A stretch of 64,000 nt of DNA from Croceicoccus sediminis. GTDB taxonomy: Bacteria; Pseudomonadota; Alphaproteobacteria; Sphingomonadales; Sphingomonadaceae. Below, piece after piece: positions 46,183 to 55,583 of the stretch. The notes below the pieces were generated by a model. The model ran no database searches, was not told the origin of the DNA, and saw only the letters and a program-made list of their open reading frames with translations. Each line of letters begins with the position of its first letter. Within the stretch, counting starts at the first letter, position 1. Location: assembly GCF_007570835.1 (NCBI RefSeq), contig NZ_SUNC01000001.1:496001-560000 (forward strand), written 5' to 3'. A program made the position numbers and the translations under genes.

Positions 46183-46920
46183 GTGACCGCACCGCTTAAA
46201 TCACCGCCCCCGCCCGATCCTTCGCAGGACGTACTGCTCCTCGATTTCGACGGCACGCTGGTCCCCTTGGCAGAGCGGCCCGAAGGCGTCGTCGTGACCG
46301 GCGAACTCATCACCCGGCTAAACCGGCTGTCCGACCTGTTCGAAGGCCGCCTTGCCCTCGTCAGCGGACGGGCGATAGAGGTGCTGGACGACTTCGGCTT
46401 TGCAGGGCTGGCCATCGCGGGCAGCCATGGCGCCGAATGGCGGCTGCCCGACGGCACGCGCGACGGGCTTGCCCGGCCCGACGCGCTGGACGATGCAAAG
46501 GCCGCCTTCATCGATTTCGCACGCGGCAAGGACGGCGTCCTTTTCGAGGACAAGCCGCTTGGCGCGGCGCTTCATTTCCGGCTCGCGCCCGCGTTCGCGG
46601 ATGCATCCATCGAACTTGCGCGCGAAATGGCCCACGGCCTCCACCTTCAGCACGGACACGAGATGATCGAAGTTCGCGTCGGCGGTGTGAACAAGGGTAC
46701 AGCCATCACCGAACTGATGAACCATGCGCCCTTTGCCGGATTTCGCCCCGTGTTTCTGGGCGACGACGTGACCGACGAAGACGGTTTCGCCCGTGTCGAG
46801 GAGCATGGCGGCCACGGCATACTGGTCGGCCAGCTGCGCGAAACGCGTGCCAGCTTTCATCTATCCGATCCGAATGCCGTGAACGCATGGCTTGCCCATG
46901 CGTTGGAGCTTGCGGGATGA
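46183..46920 (+). CDS. otsB: Trehalose-6-phosphate phosphatase
   Basis: A 245-residue HAD-superfamily phosphatase that releases trehalose. Motif I is DFDGTLV with Asp21 and Asp23, then SGR, GSHGAEWR and the lysine segment VGGVNKGTAI, and motif IV is GDDVTDEDGF. The start is the GTG at 46183. It precedes otsA by 34 bp, so the pathway is encoded in product-to-precursor order. Trehalose would protect against osmotic and desiccation stress. Confidence 0.94.
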   Translation: MTAPLKSPPPPDPSQDVLLLDFDGTLVPLAERPEGVVVTGELITRLNRLSDLFEGRLALVSGRAIEVLDDFGFAGLAIAGSHGAEWRLPDGTRDGLARPDALDDAKAAFIDFARGKDGVLFEDKPLGAALHFRLAPAFADASIELAREMAHGLHLQHGHEMIEVRVGGVNKGTAITELMNHAPFAGFRPVFLGDDVTDEDGFARVEEHGGHGILVGQLRETRASFHLSDPNAVNAWLAHALELAG

Positions 46921-46954
46921 CCGTAAACAATGACCTTGCCGAGGGAATAACCGC

Positions 46955-48340
46955 ATGAGCCGCCTGATCGTCGTATCGAACCGCGTGTCCATGCCAACGC
47001 CCGACGCCGCACAAGGCGGGCTTGCCGTCGCGCTTCAGGCGGCCCTTCGCGAATCCGGCGGGTTGTGGTTCGGCTGGTCGGGCCGCACGGTTGAGGAATT
47101 CAACGGCTCCGTTTCGTTCGAGGAGCTCGACGGGGTCCGGTCCGCCGTCGTCGATCTGGAGCCGCAGGACGTCGACGAATACTACAACGGCTTTGCCAAC
47201 CGCACGCTCTGGCCGCTGTTCCACTACCGCATCGACCTTGCCAAATATAACCGCAGCTTCGGCAGCGGGTACGAGCGGGTGAACAAGCGGTTTGCCGAAC
47301 CGCTGCACGTCATGATCGAGCCCGGCGATACCGTCTGGATCAACGACTATCACCTGATCCCCATCGCCTCGCAGTTGCGCGAACACGGCGTTAAGAACAA
47401 GATCGGTTTCTTCCTGCACACGCCGTGGCCGCCGACGCGCCTGCTGGTATCGCTCCCTTATCACGAGCGTCTGGTCCGCACGATCTTTGCCTACGACATC
47501 ATCGGCTTCCAGACCGAAGAGTGGCTGGAAAGCTTCTTGCACTACTGCGTCAACGAGCTGGGCGGCACGGTGGACGGCGAATACGTGACCGTCGACGGTA
47601 CGACCTTGCGCGCGGTGGTCTGCCCCATCGGCATCGACTTCAAGAACTTCCTGCAGGCCAGCAATACCAAGGCATCGCAGGATCTTGCCGAGCGGATGCG
47701 TATATCTTTGCGCCAGCTCACCATGATCGTCGGCGTCGACAGGCTGGACTATTCCAAGGGGCTGGAAGAACGCCTCAACAGTTTCGAGCACTATCTGAAC
47801 AAGCACGAGGAAGCGCACCGCTCCGTCGTGCTGATCCAGGTCGCACCGCCATCGCGCGGGCAGGTCGAACAGTACCAGCACGTGCGCGAAAAGCTGAATG
47901 AGATGGCCGGACGCATCAATGGCGCTTTTGCCGAAGTGGACTGGACGCCGATCCGCTACGTCAACCGCGGCTATTCGCGCGACGAACTCTCCGCCCTCTA
48001 CAGCGCGGCGAAAGTCGGCCTCGTCACGCCGCTGCGCGACGGGATGAACCTTGTCGCCAAGGAATTCGTCGCCGCCCAAGACCCCGATGATCCGGGCGTC
48101 CTGGTGCTTTCTCGTTTTGCCGGCGCCGCCGCGCAGATGAAGGAAGCCCTGATCGTGAACCCCTATGCGCCAGAGGAAGTCGCCGACGCGATCCACAAGG
48201 CGATCACGATGCCGCTTGCCGAACGCAAGCGCCGGCATCAGGCCCTTCTGGAAGGCGTCAGGACGCAAGACGTCCACTGGTGGCGTGAGAAGTTCGTGAA
48301 CCTGATCGAGGAAACGCCCCACGCTGCAGCGGCGGAATAG
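46955..48340 (+). CDS. otsA: Trehalose-6-phosphate synthase
   Basis: A 461-residue GT20 glycosyltransferase joining UDP-glucose and glucose 6-phosphate. Conserved stretches are [60 protein letters not shown] and the donor-site [13 protein letters not shown]. Length fits the single-domain bacterial enzyme. It is co-transcribed with otsB. Confidence 0.96.
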   Translation: MSRLIVVSNRVSMPTPDAAQGGLAVALQAALRESGGLWFGWSGRTVEEFNGSVSFEELDGVRSAVVDLEPQDVDEYYNGFANRTLWPLFHYRIDLAKYNRSFGSGYERVNKRFAEPLHVMIEPGDTVWINDYHLIPIASQLREHGVKNKIGFFLHTPWPPTRLLVSLPYHERLVRTIFAYDIIGFQTEEWLESFLHYCVNELGGTVDGEYVTVDGTTLRAVVCPIGIDFKNFLQASNTKASQDLAERMRISLRQLTMIVGVDRLDYSKGLEERLNSFEHYLNKHEEAHRSVVLIQVAPPSRGQVEQYQHVREKLNEMAGRINGAFAEVDWTPIRYVNRGYSRDELSALYSAAKVGLVTPLRDGMNLVAKEFVAAQDPDDPGVLVLSRFAGAAAQMKEALIVNPYAPEEVADAIHKAITMPLAERKRRHQALLEGVRTQDVHWWREKFVNLIEETPHAAAAE

Positions 48341-48472
48341 AGGATCGGCCCAGCAGCCCGTATTTCCCTGTAAATTGCAGGAATCCGGCCCGGTCGGCCC
48401 TAAAGTCTTTGGTAAACCATTGCCGGTACGATCCCCCACGGCCCCCGCATAGTTGCGGGCTGTGCGGAGGAT

Positions 48473-50509
48473 ATGATGAAGCAGGCAGGCTCGGTACGGA
48501 TCATCATGATCGCGGCGATCGTCGCGGGCTCTATCGTGGCGTTCAAGACGGCGCTGCCGCAGATACCGCTTTCGACGACGATCCTGGCATCATGCATCGG
48601 CCTTGCGCTTATCTTCCTGCTTTACCGTTCCGACCTCAGGCGTCGGCGTGAGGATGCGGGAACCGAGATGCAGCTGGCCGGTGCGCCCGCGCGCGACCTC
48701 AACCCGGCATCGATCCGCGCCAGGCTCGAAAACCGACCCCTCCCCCAGGTCAGCCCGCCGCCCATGGCCCGCGACATGCAGGGCGCGGCGAAGGTACCTG
48801 CACCTGCCTACACGCCGCCCCCTTCCCAGCCTGTGCCCCTGCCCCGCTCGCCGGAAACGCCCGTGCTCGAACTCGTCAGCGACTTCGTGGCCGAGGAACC
48901 GCCGCTAGCCGAGCCCGTGGTCGAGCCCCCGGTGCTGGACCTTTCCGCCTTCGACACAGTCGAACCGGCGCAGGTGGAAGAGGACGTACTGGACCTCAAA
49001 GATTGCGGCGCAGCGGAAGCGGAAGAGGAAATCCTCGACCTCGCCGCTTTCGAGACGCCGCAGGAGGATCGCGACCTCGCCGAAGAGGATGCGGACGTCC
49101 TCGACCTTGCAGACTTCGGCGAAGCTCTCCCCCAAGACCCGACTTGCGAAGCGGACGATTTCGCAACCGGTGAGGAAACAGAGCCGGTATCGTTCGAGCC
49201 AGAAGCTCCTGAACCCACAGAAGATCCCGCGCCCCATGATCTCGACTGGAGCAATTTCGAGGATTACGCCGACACCGCTCCGGAAAAACCGCTGAGCCTT
49301 GTGCCGGAGCGCGAGGAGCACGCCGAGACCGATCGCGCCCCCGTTTCCGCAACTGTGCCCGCCTCCTCTCCCATAGAGGCGGCGCGCGGCCATGCCATCG
49401 TCTTGCGCGAGGCATTTCCGCCATCCCAAACGGCCAGCCTCTCGTTCTACGGCGGCCTGCCCGTCGCGCCTGCCGACTTTGCCTGGCCCCGCGCCATGAC
49501 AGAGGCCGGCGATATCCCGCTCACTTTCGTGATGCAGTGGGATTGCGCGAAACTGGCGATTTCCGATCCCACTGACCTGCTGCCCCGTGACGGCGCGATG
49601 TACCTGTTCATGGACCTCGATTGGAGCAGGCCGATGGCCTACCGCTTCGTCCACGCGGCCGGAAACGGCGACGACTGGGCCGAAGTCGTCCCGCCCCAGG
49701 ACCTTGCCCCGGCCTACGGATCGCAGGCGATCTGGGCATGGCCGATCTGCGCGGGCGAGGATCACGACGCGCGCGGCATCATTCCCCGCCGCCTGCCACA
49801 CTGGCCATTCGAACCCGTCGGCATGACGCTGCCCGGTAACGATACGAAGTTCTGGCAGGACGACGAAGCCACGCGCAATGCGCTATCCCTCCTCGACCTT
49901 GCCCCCGCCCCGGCCGCGTTGCCGCGCGGTTTCGAACGGCCCTTTCCCGCTTTCCCGCACGACTGGTCGGCGGTTCGCACCGTCTGCGCCTGGCTGCTGG
50001 GACAGATGCGTCAGCCCGGCCAGCCCGCCGAACTGACCCGCTGGCTGGACGAGACCCGGATGCTCTACGCCGTCGCCTCGCGCGAGGAGCCGTTCGATCC
50101 CATCCCCCGGCTTTCGGCAAACGAGATGTGGGGCTGGATGGAACAGGTGCGCACGCCGCTAGAGCTGGTGTTCCACGATCTCGTGTCCGCCGCGATCAAC
50201 GCCACGATCGGCGCGAACGGCAAGGCGATGGATGCCATCCCGGCCGAACGCATCGCGGCAGAAGCACGCGCGCATCGCCTGTCGGGCAATCCTCATGCGC
50301 CGGTGCCGAACCGCATGTTCGGCACGCCCAGCTACGTTCAGGGCGAAGTCGGCCAGTTCGTCCAGGACGAAGTGCTGCTGCTGGAAATCGGCGGGAACGA
50401 CGTGCTCGGCCATTTCTTCGGCACGGGCGTCCTGCAATTCACGATCGCGCCCGACGATCTTGCCACGCGCAATTTCGACCGCGTGCGAATGACCGTCGCC
50501 GCGGCCTAA
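48473..50509 (+). CDS. Membrane-anchored DUF1963 protein with LDL repeats
   Basis: A 678-residue protein: two N-terminal transmembrane helices (about 8-25 and 36-51), a long acidic, disordered region (60-300), and a C-terminal DUF1963 domain starting at LSFYGGLPVAP. In the disordered part the unit VLDLxxF occurs four times (VLDLSAF, VLDLKDC, ILDLAAF, VLDLADF; nt 48931-49130). GGAGG sits close to tandem ATGs at 48473 and 48476; the second has the better spacing. A 6-bp hairpin lies in the leader. DUF1963 proteins have no settled function. It ends on bases shared with the recG stop. Confidence 0.78.
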   Translation: MMKQAGSVRIIMIAAIVAGSIVAFKTALPQIPLSTTILASCIGLALIFLLYRSDLRRRREDAGTEMQLAGAPARDLNPASIRARLENRPLPQVSPPPMARDMQGAAKVPAPAYTPPPSQPVPLPRSPETPVLELVSDFVAEEPPLAEPVVEPPVLDLSAFDTVEPAQVEEDVLDLKDCGAAEAEEEILDLAAFETPQEDRDLAEEDADVLDLADFGEALPQDPTCEADDFATGEETEPVSFEPEAPEPTEDPAPHDLDWSNFEDYADTAPEKPLSLVPEREEHAETDRAPVSATVPASSPIEAARGHAIVLREAFPPSQTASLSFYGGLPVAPADFAWPRAMTEAGDIPLTFVMQWDCAKLAISDPTDLLPRDGAMYLFMDLDWSRPMAYRFVHAAGNGDDWAEVVPPQDLAPAYGSQAIWAWPICAGEDHDARGIIPRRLPHWPFEPVGMTLPGNDTKFWQDDEATRNALSLLDLAPAPAALPRGFERPFPAFPHDWSAVRTVCAWLLGQMRQPGQPAELTRWLDETRMLYAVASREEPFDPIPRLSANEMWGWMEQVRTPLELVFHDLVSAAINATIGANGKAMDAIPAERIAAEARAHRLSGNPHAPVPNRMFGTPSYVQGEVGQFVQDEVLLLEIGGNDVLGHFFGTGVLQFTIAPDDLATRNFDRVRMTVAAA

Positions 50510-52569
50510 CCGCCGCGCAGCAATTGCACGCCGTAATCACGCTCGAACAAGTATAGCGCGGTCCGCGCGGCTTCTCCGCGAGGGCCGGTCAGGCCGCCGT
50601 CCCGCTCCATCAGAACGCGCGCATCGTCATGCGCGGTTTCGAGCAGTTCGGTGATCTGTTCGGGCGTTGCGACGACGAAGGCCTGTTCGCCCGACTGCCG
50701 CGTGCCGAGGATTTCGCCCCCGCCGCGCAGTCTCAGGTCTTCCTCGGCCAGCCGGAAGCCATCCTGCGTCTCACGCATCAGGGCCAGGCGTTCGCGCCCC
50801 GTTTCCGACAGCGTATTGCCGCGCAGCAGCAGGCACACCGACTTTTCCGCCCCGCGCCCCACACGTCCGCGCAACTGGTGCAGCTGGGCCAAGCCGAAGC
50901 GTTCGGCCTGTTCGATCACCATCAGCGATGCGTTGGGCACGTTGACCCCGACCTCGATCACGGTCGTCGCAACCAGCACCGCGACTTCGCCCGATGCGAA
51001 GCGCGCCATGTTCGCATCCTTGATCTCGGGCCGAAGCTGTCCATGCACCAGCGTTACGGCACTGTCCCCCAGCACCTGGCGCAGCGTGTCGAACCGCTCT
51101 TCCGCTGCGGCGATATCCTCGGTCTCGTGCTCGCGCACCATGGGGCAGACCCAGTAGGCCTGCTTGCCCTCGGCAACGTGGCGCTGCAGCCCGCCGACGA
51201 CATCGTCCATCCGCTCCGCCGCGATCACGCGCGTGTCGATTGGCTTGCGGCCCGGCGGCATCTCGTCGAGGCGCGAGACCTCCATTTCGCCATATTGCGC
51301 AAGGGTCAGGGTGCGCGGGATCGGCGTCGCGGTCATGGCAAGGCAATGGGCCGTGCCCTTCGCCTTCTGTTGCAGCATAAGCCGCTGCCCCACGCCGAAG
51401 CGGTGCTGTTCGTCGATCACGACCAGGCCGAGATTGCGATAGCTCACCGCCTCCTGAAAGATCGCGTGCGTGCCGACGATGATGTCGATGCTGCCATCCA
51501 GCAGGCCCATCAGGATGGATTCGCGCGCACGGCCCTTGTCGCGTCCGGTCAGAATGGCGATCTCGACACCCGTCCCGCGCGCCATTTCGACCAGGGTTTC
51601 GTGGTGCTGCCGGGCAAGGATCTCGGTTGGCGCAAGCAAGGCCGCCTGCGCGCCACCTTCGACCGCGATCAGCATGGCGTGGAGCGCCACGGCCGTCTTG
51701 CCCGAACCGACATCGCCCTGCAGCAACCGCAGCATCGGGTGCTGCTGCGCCATGTCGCCCTCGATCTCGCCGACCGACCGTTTCTGCGCACCGGTCAGTT
51801 CGAACGGCAGCCGCAACTTGTCGCGCAGATGACCGTCGCCCTTGAGCGGCACGCCCTTGCGCCGCCGGTTGTCCGCCCGCACCAGCATCAATGCCAGCGC
51901 AGAGGCGAACAGCTCGTCATAGGCCAGCCGGTCCCGCGCCGCCTTGTGCGCGCCCTTGTGCGACAGCAAGAGCGCATCGCGCCACGCGGGCCATTCGCGC
52001 TTGGCGAGCTGCCCCGGCTCGATCCATTCGGGAAGGTCGGGCACTTCGCCCAGCGCCTGCTCGATCAGTGCCTGCAAACGCCCCTGCGTCAGCCCGTCCG
52101 AAAGCGCATAGACCGGCTCACACGTAGCGCCCAGCGCCGCGCTGCCTTCCTCGCTCACGTGGTCGGGGTGCACGATCTGCAAGGCATCGCCATACTGGTC
52201 GAGCTTCCCCGCAACCCAGCGCCGCTCGTTCAACGGCAGCTGCTTTTTCGCGGTGTAGGACGCGCGCCCGAAATAAGTGAGCGAAATGACATTGCCGATA
52301 TCGTCGGTCGCCATCACGTTGAATGGCCCACGCCCGCTGCGGCTGGCGCGATATTGCGTGGGGGTCAGCGGCACGATCACGTTTTCGCCAATCCCGGCAT
52401 CGTCGAGGTTCGCGATGACGCGCCGGTCGATGAAGCGGTCCGGCAAGTGATAGGCAAAGTCCTTCACCCGCGTAAGACCAAGCTTCTCCAGCGGTTTTTC
52501 CAGCTTCGGGCCAACGCCTTTCAGGCTGTCGGCCTTGGCGAATAACGGATTGAGGACTTCGGGACGCAT
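50506..52569 (-). CDS. recG: ATP-dependent DNA helicase RecG
   Basis: A 687-residue helicase that remodels stalled replication forks. An N-terminal wedge/OB domain with KGVGPKLEKPLEKLG precedes the motor: Walker A LLQGDVGSGKTAVAL, the Walker B VVIDEQHRFGVGQR, LAMTATPIPRTL, and the helicase C domain ending with QLHQLRGRVGRGAE. The start is ATG 52569 (MRPEVLNPLF), since homologues begin with this region; longer frames to 52719 run into the sdhE leader. Its stop shares four bases with the DUF1963 gene. Confidence 0.96.
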   Translation of the reverse strand: MRPEVLNPLFAKADSLKGVGPKLEKPLEKLGLTRVKDFAYHLPDRFIDRRVIANLDDAGIGENVIVPLTPTQYRASRSGRGPFNVMATDDIGNVISLTYFGRASYTAKKQLPLNERRWVAGKLDQYGDALQIVHPDHVSEEGSAALGATCEPVYALSDGLTQGRLQALIEQALGEVPDLPEWIEPGQLAKREWPAWRDALLLSHKGAHKAARDRLAYDELFASALALMLVRADNRRRKGVPLKGDGHLRDKLRLPFELTGAQKRSVGEIEGDMAQQHPMLRLLQGDVGSGKTAVALHAMLIAVEGGAQAALLAPTEILARQHHETLVEMARGTGVEIAILTGRDKGRARESILMGLLDGSIDIIVGTHAIFQEAVSYRNLGLVVIDEQHRFGVGQRLMLQQKAKGTAHCLAMTATPIPRTLTLAQYGEMEVSRLDEMPPGRKPIDTRVIAAERMDDVVGGLQRHVAEGKQAYWVCPMVREHETEDIAAAEERFDTLRQVLGDSAVTLVHGQLRPEIKDANMARFASGEVAVLVATTVIEVGVNVPNASLMVIEQAERFGLAQLHQLRGRVGRGAEKSVCLLLRGNTLSETGRERLALMRETQDGFRLAEEDLRLRGGGEILGTRQSGEQAFVVATPEQITELLETAHDDARVLMERDGGLTGPRGEAARTALYLFERDYGVQLLRGG

Positions 52570-52624
52570 CGCGGCCCTAATAGCGCCTTGCGCGGGGGCC
52601 ACGGCAAGGGCTAAGCGCGCGTGC

Positions 52625-52891
52625 ATGGTTGATAACGCTCGTCTTGGCCGCCTCAGGTTTCGTGCATGGCATCGCGGTACGCGTGAAGCCGACTTCATGA
52701 TCGGTGGATTTTTCGACAAGCATCACGCTTCGTGGAACGAGGCCGAGGCCGACTGGTTCGAAGCGCTGCTCGAAGAAGACGACGTCCACGTAATGGCCTG
52801 GGCATTGGGTACAGAAGCCGCGCCCGAACGCTATGAAGGCGACTTGATGGACGCGATGCGCAAGCTCGACTACGTCCACGTCCATCGCTGA
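52625..52891 (+). CDS. sdhE: FAD assembly factor SdhE
   Basis: An 88-residue protein of the SdhE family, which helps covalent attachment of FAD to SdhA. The diagnostic RGTREADFMIGGFF is at about residues 17-30; the C-terminal acidic helix includes ALLEEDDVHVMAWALG. It is divergent from recG, an arrangement common in alphaproteobacteria. ATG 52625 is taken as start; longer frames would overlap recG. Confidence 0.93.
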   Translation: MVDNARLGRLRFRAWHRGTREADFMIGGFFDKHHASWNEAEADWFEALLEEDDVHVMAWALGTEAAPERYEGDLMDAMRKLDYVHVHR

Positions 52892-52895
52892 GCGT

Positions 52896-53411
52896 TCAGC
52901 TCTTCCCCCGAAATTTCCAGCGGCCTGCCTCTTCCCAGGGGCCTCCGTCATAGAAATGCATTTCCAGTCCGGGAAACGCGAAGTCGCGGGCCCGGACCTG
53001 CGGGGCCAGCTGCGCCTGAAGCGCTTTGGCCTCTTGCGGTGACACCTTGTTCTGCACGGTGACGTGAAGTTTCGGCCGGTGATCGTCCTGCGCGGTAAGC
53101 GAGCCTGCGAAACGGTTCGCGATCATGTCGCGAAGGTTCAGCAAGTCCCGGCTTTCGATGTCGAGCGCGGTTCCACGGCCCAGCGACCGGATGCCGAGAA
53201 GGCGCGCAGGCGGCGGCGCGAACTCCCCCGTCAGATCGGCGATCACGCGGCGCACTTCCCCTTCGCAGGACGGCGGGATCGCGTGGAACAGCGTCAGGTG
53301 CGCGGACAGGAAATTGCGTTCGGGCGGAAAATGCGCCTGCCGCAGCCTGTCGGCAAAGGCGAACAGGTCGGGCGGCAACGTGGCCGTGATGATGATGGGG
53401 CGCGTGTTCAT
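52896..53411 (-). CDS. 2'-5' RNA ligase family (2H phosphoesterase) protein
   Basis: A 171-residue protein of the two-histidine phosphoesterase superfamily. The paired motifs are HLTLFH (about residues 37-42) and HVTVQN (about 114-119). Members include LigT/ThpR, acting on 2'-5' RNA linkages or cyclic phosphates; the substrate here is unknown. The N-terminus MNTRPIIITATLPPDLFAFAD is the likely start; longer frames lie across the leader of the next gene. It converges with sdhE (4 bp between stops). Confidence 0.8.
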   Translation of the reverse strand: MNTRPIIITATLPPDLFAFADRLRQAHFPPERNFLSAHLTLFHAIPPSCEGEVRRVIADLTGEFAPPPARLLGIRSLGRGTALDIESRDLLNLRDMIANRFAGSLTAQDDHRPKLHVTVQNKVSPQEAKALQAQLAPQVRARDFAFPGLEMHFYDGGPWEEAGRWKFRGKS

Positions 53412-53539
53412 TTCGAAACCGTATCTCCCGTGCTCATCATCCGAACCACCGCGTGCACGACCTTGTTCCGAACCTTGCCGTACGGGCGCTGTGCGGACTA
53501 TGCCCTTGTGCAACGATATAAATTCACTGGATACCCGTA

Positions 53540-54301
53540 ATGGTCAGCCCGCGCCTCATCTTCGTTCACGGTGCCGCCGCCGATGCCCGGCTCTGGTCGC
53601 CCGTCATCGCCAAGCTGCCGCCCGAATGGGACGCACAGGCGATCACGCTGACTTATTTCGGAGATGCGGAATGGCCCGATGACGGCAGCCAGTTCGGCAC
53701 GCGCCTCCATGCACAGGAACTGCGCCACATGGCGGCCGAATTGGGCGGCGATGTCGATATCGTCTGCTGGTCCTATTCGGTTCACGTCGGGCTTCAGGCG
53801 CTGCTCGACGCACCGGGCCTGTTCCGATCTGCCCTGTTCTACGAAGCGGCCCTGCCCCACTACCTTTCCGACGAAGGAGAGCGTGAGGTGTTCGGCAAGG
53901 ACTTCAACTCCGTCTTCGGCGCGGTTGGCGCAAAGCTGGAAAAGGAAGGCCACGCGGCTGCCGTTCGTCAGCTTGTCGGCATCGCCTTCGCCTCGCTCCC
54001 GCAGGACCGGCAGGATATGTACCTGTCGAACGCCCGCATGATGCCGCTCCTGATGGGCGGGGGAGAGGCGCCGACGAAGATCGGGCCGGATCAGCTCTCT
54101 AAAATCAAAACGCCCTGCCGCGTGGCGATGGGCGCGAAGACACGGCCCTGTTTCGAATTGCCGAGCCGCGCGCTGGCTGCTGCTTTGCCGAATGGTAACC
54201 TCGACGTGATAGCAGGGGCGGACCATTTCCTGCCCGAAACCACCCCGGACCTGTTCGCCGCGGTGGTCGAGGAATGGGTGAGCGAACAAGGCGCGGAGTG
54301 A
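53540..54301 (+). CDS. Alpha/beta hydrolase with non-canonical nucleophile elbow
   Basis: A 253-residue cytosolic alpha/beta hydrolase. HGAAADARLW near the start forms the oxyanion loop. The nucleophile elbow reads CWSYS with Ser78, where glycines normally flank; small residues replace both. The His is in GADHFLPE near residue 232. No lid domain is evident. The next gene begins 8 bp downstream, so they are likely co-transcribed. Substrate unknown. Confidence 0.8.
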   Translation: MVSPRLIFVHGAAADARLWSPVIAKLPPEWDAQAITLTYFGDAEWPDDGSQFGTRLHAQELRHMAAELGGDVDIVCWSYSVHVGLQALLDAPGLFRSALFYEAALPHYLSDEGEREVFGKDFNSVFGAVGAKLEKEGHAAAVRQLVGIAFASLPQDRQDMYLSNARMMPLLMGGGEAPTKIGPDQLSKIKTPCRVAMGAKTRPCFELPSRALAAALPNGNLDVIAGADHFLPETTPDLFAAVVEEWVSEQGAE

Positions 54302-54308
54302 CGAGACG

Positions 54309-54983
54309 ATGAGCGACGAATGGTACCGCGGCCCCGCATGGGACGAGGATGCGCGGGCGCTGTTCGAAAAGAAGATCGCTCGCGCGCGAAACCAGAAGCC
54401 GTTCTATTTGTGGGTTAAGGCCGAAGCCATCGCCCCGCAGCACCCCAAAGACGCCGAAAACCTGTTCGAACGTTCGCTCGCCGCCGATGAGGAGGGGTTC
54501 GAAACCGGACGCGCGCTTGCCGCACGCGCACGCGCCAGGGCCGCGCGCGGCGATCTGGATGGTATCATCGAGGACCTGGGCGAAGCCGCGCGCGTAGAGC
54601 GTGAAGAGATCAAGGGTCTCGATACCGGTGCACGATGGGATTTCGCCGCGCTTGTCGGAATGCAGCGCCGCCGCGACAAATATGACGAGGCATTGAAGGC
54701 GGTCGGTTGGCCGGTTTCGAACCTGTCGTTTGCCGGACAGATCGCCCTTGCCTTCATCCACCACGATCGCGGCAACCGCATCAGGGCCCGGCGTGCGGCG
54801 AAAAACGCGCTGGAGCGGGCAACGATGAAGAGCGAAGTCGCGCCGGGCGTGCCGCTGCCCCCGGTGCCGCCCTTCCCCAACCCGATCTACGACAGGTTGC
54901 TGGTCATCGCGGGTCTGTGGGACGAAAAGGAACTGGGCCCCGCACCGCCGGTCTGGCCGGAGGACTTACCGGCCGAGGGTTAG
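54309..54983 (+). CDS. TPR-like helical protein of unknown function
   Basis: A 224-residue helical protein. It starts DEWYRGPAWDEDARALFEKK; alternating helices with Ala/Arg-rich stretches (EAENLFER-like, RALAARARARAARG) suggest tetratricopeptide-type repeats in residues 25-150. The C-terminus is proline-rich (VPLPPVPPFPNP). I know no assigned function. It follows the alpha/beta hydrolase closely and ends on bases shared with the J protein stop (TTAG at 54980-54983). Confidence 0.65.
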   Translation: MSDEWYRGPAWDEDARALFEKKIARARNQKPFYLWVKAEAIAPQHPKDAENLFERSLAADEEGFETGRALAARARARAARGDLDGIIEDLGEAARVEREEIKGLDTGARWDFAALVGMQRRRDKYDEALKAVGWPVSNLSFAGQIALAFIHHDRGNRIRARRAAKNALERATMKSEVAPGVPLPPVPPFPNPIYDRLLVIAGLWDEKELGPAPPVWPEDLPAEG

Positions 54984-55525
54984 TCCGCCGCAGGCCCGGC
55001 CCACTGGCGCCGCTCTTCCGCAGCGCGCAGCACTTCGTAGGCCAGCTGCAATTTGTGAAATTCCTTCGCGGCCTCGTCGTCGCCCGGCTTCACGTCGGGG
55101 TGTACTACCTTGGCCTTGGCACGCCACGCTTTCTTGATGGTGGCGAAATCCACGTCGTATTCGAGGTCGAGCGCGTCGAGCGCATTGATCTCGTCACGGC
55201 TGCGCGAACCGTCACCCGATCCGGTCCAGCCGTAATGGGCGGATTCGCGATAGCCTGAATTGTCGCGCTGTTCATCGGCGGCGCGCGCCGCCGCTTCCTC
55301 GGCGTCAAGGCCCGCGAAGTAGTCCCAGCCCTTGTTGTATTCCGCCGCGTGCTTCTGACAGAAATACCAGCGTTCCGGGCTGTTCGGGCTTTTGGGCGCG
55401 GGGCAATCGCCCACGTCCTCGCAACCGACCCGGTCGCAAAGGCGCACATTCTGCGCCTCGCGACCGGCTTCGTAACCGCGCCAGCGGGGAAACCCCCAGT
55501 CTATAGAACGTCCGTATCGAGCCAT
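54980..55525 (-). CDS. C-terminal J-domain protein with N-terminal zinc-finger-like region
   Basis: A 181-residue protein whose J domain is at the C-terminus, with HPD at His142-Pro143-Asp144, so it should stimulate a DnaK-type ATPase. The N-terminal part has Cys30, Cys35, Cys41, Cys56 and His59 (CDRVGCEDVGDC, then FCQKHAAEY), spaced like a zinc-binding knuckle. This is the DjlA/CbpA-like minor J-protein layout found in alphaproteobacteria, but the client is unknown. It lies 58 bp after pal on the same strand's downstream side and converges with the TPR gene. Confidence 0.82.
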   Translation of the reverse strand: MARYGRSIDWGFPRWRGYEAGREAQNVRLCDRVGCEDVGDCPAPKSPNSPERWYFCQKHAAEYNKGWDYFAGLDAEEAAARAADEQRDNSGYRESAHYGWTGSGDGSRSRDEINALDALDLEYDVDFATIKKAWRAKAKVVHPDVKPGDDEAAKEFHKLQLAYEVLRAAEERRQWAGPAAD

Positions 55526-55583
55526 GATTATCGTCGAATAGCCCGATCCGGTGCCGGGGGAAACCTCGCTTGGCGTTGCTTTT

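Noticed and set aside
46706-48439. 577-residue minus-strand open frame opposite otsA
   Set aside because: Mirror frame of the well-conserved trehalose-6-phosphate synthase; no recognisable motif in the antisense peptide.
50629-52545. 638-residue plus-strand open frame opposite recG
   Set aside because: Mirror frame of recG, whose helicase motifs are complete on the minus strand.
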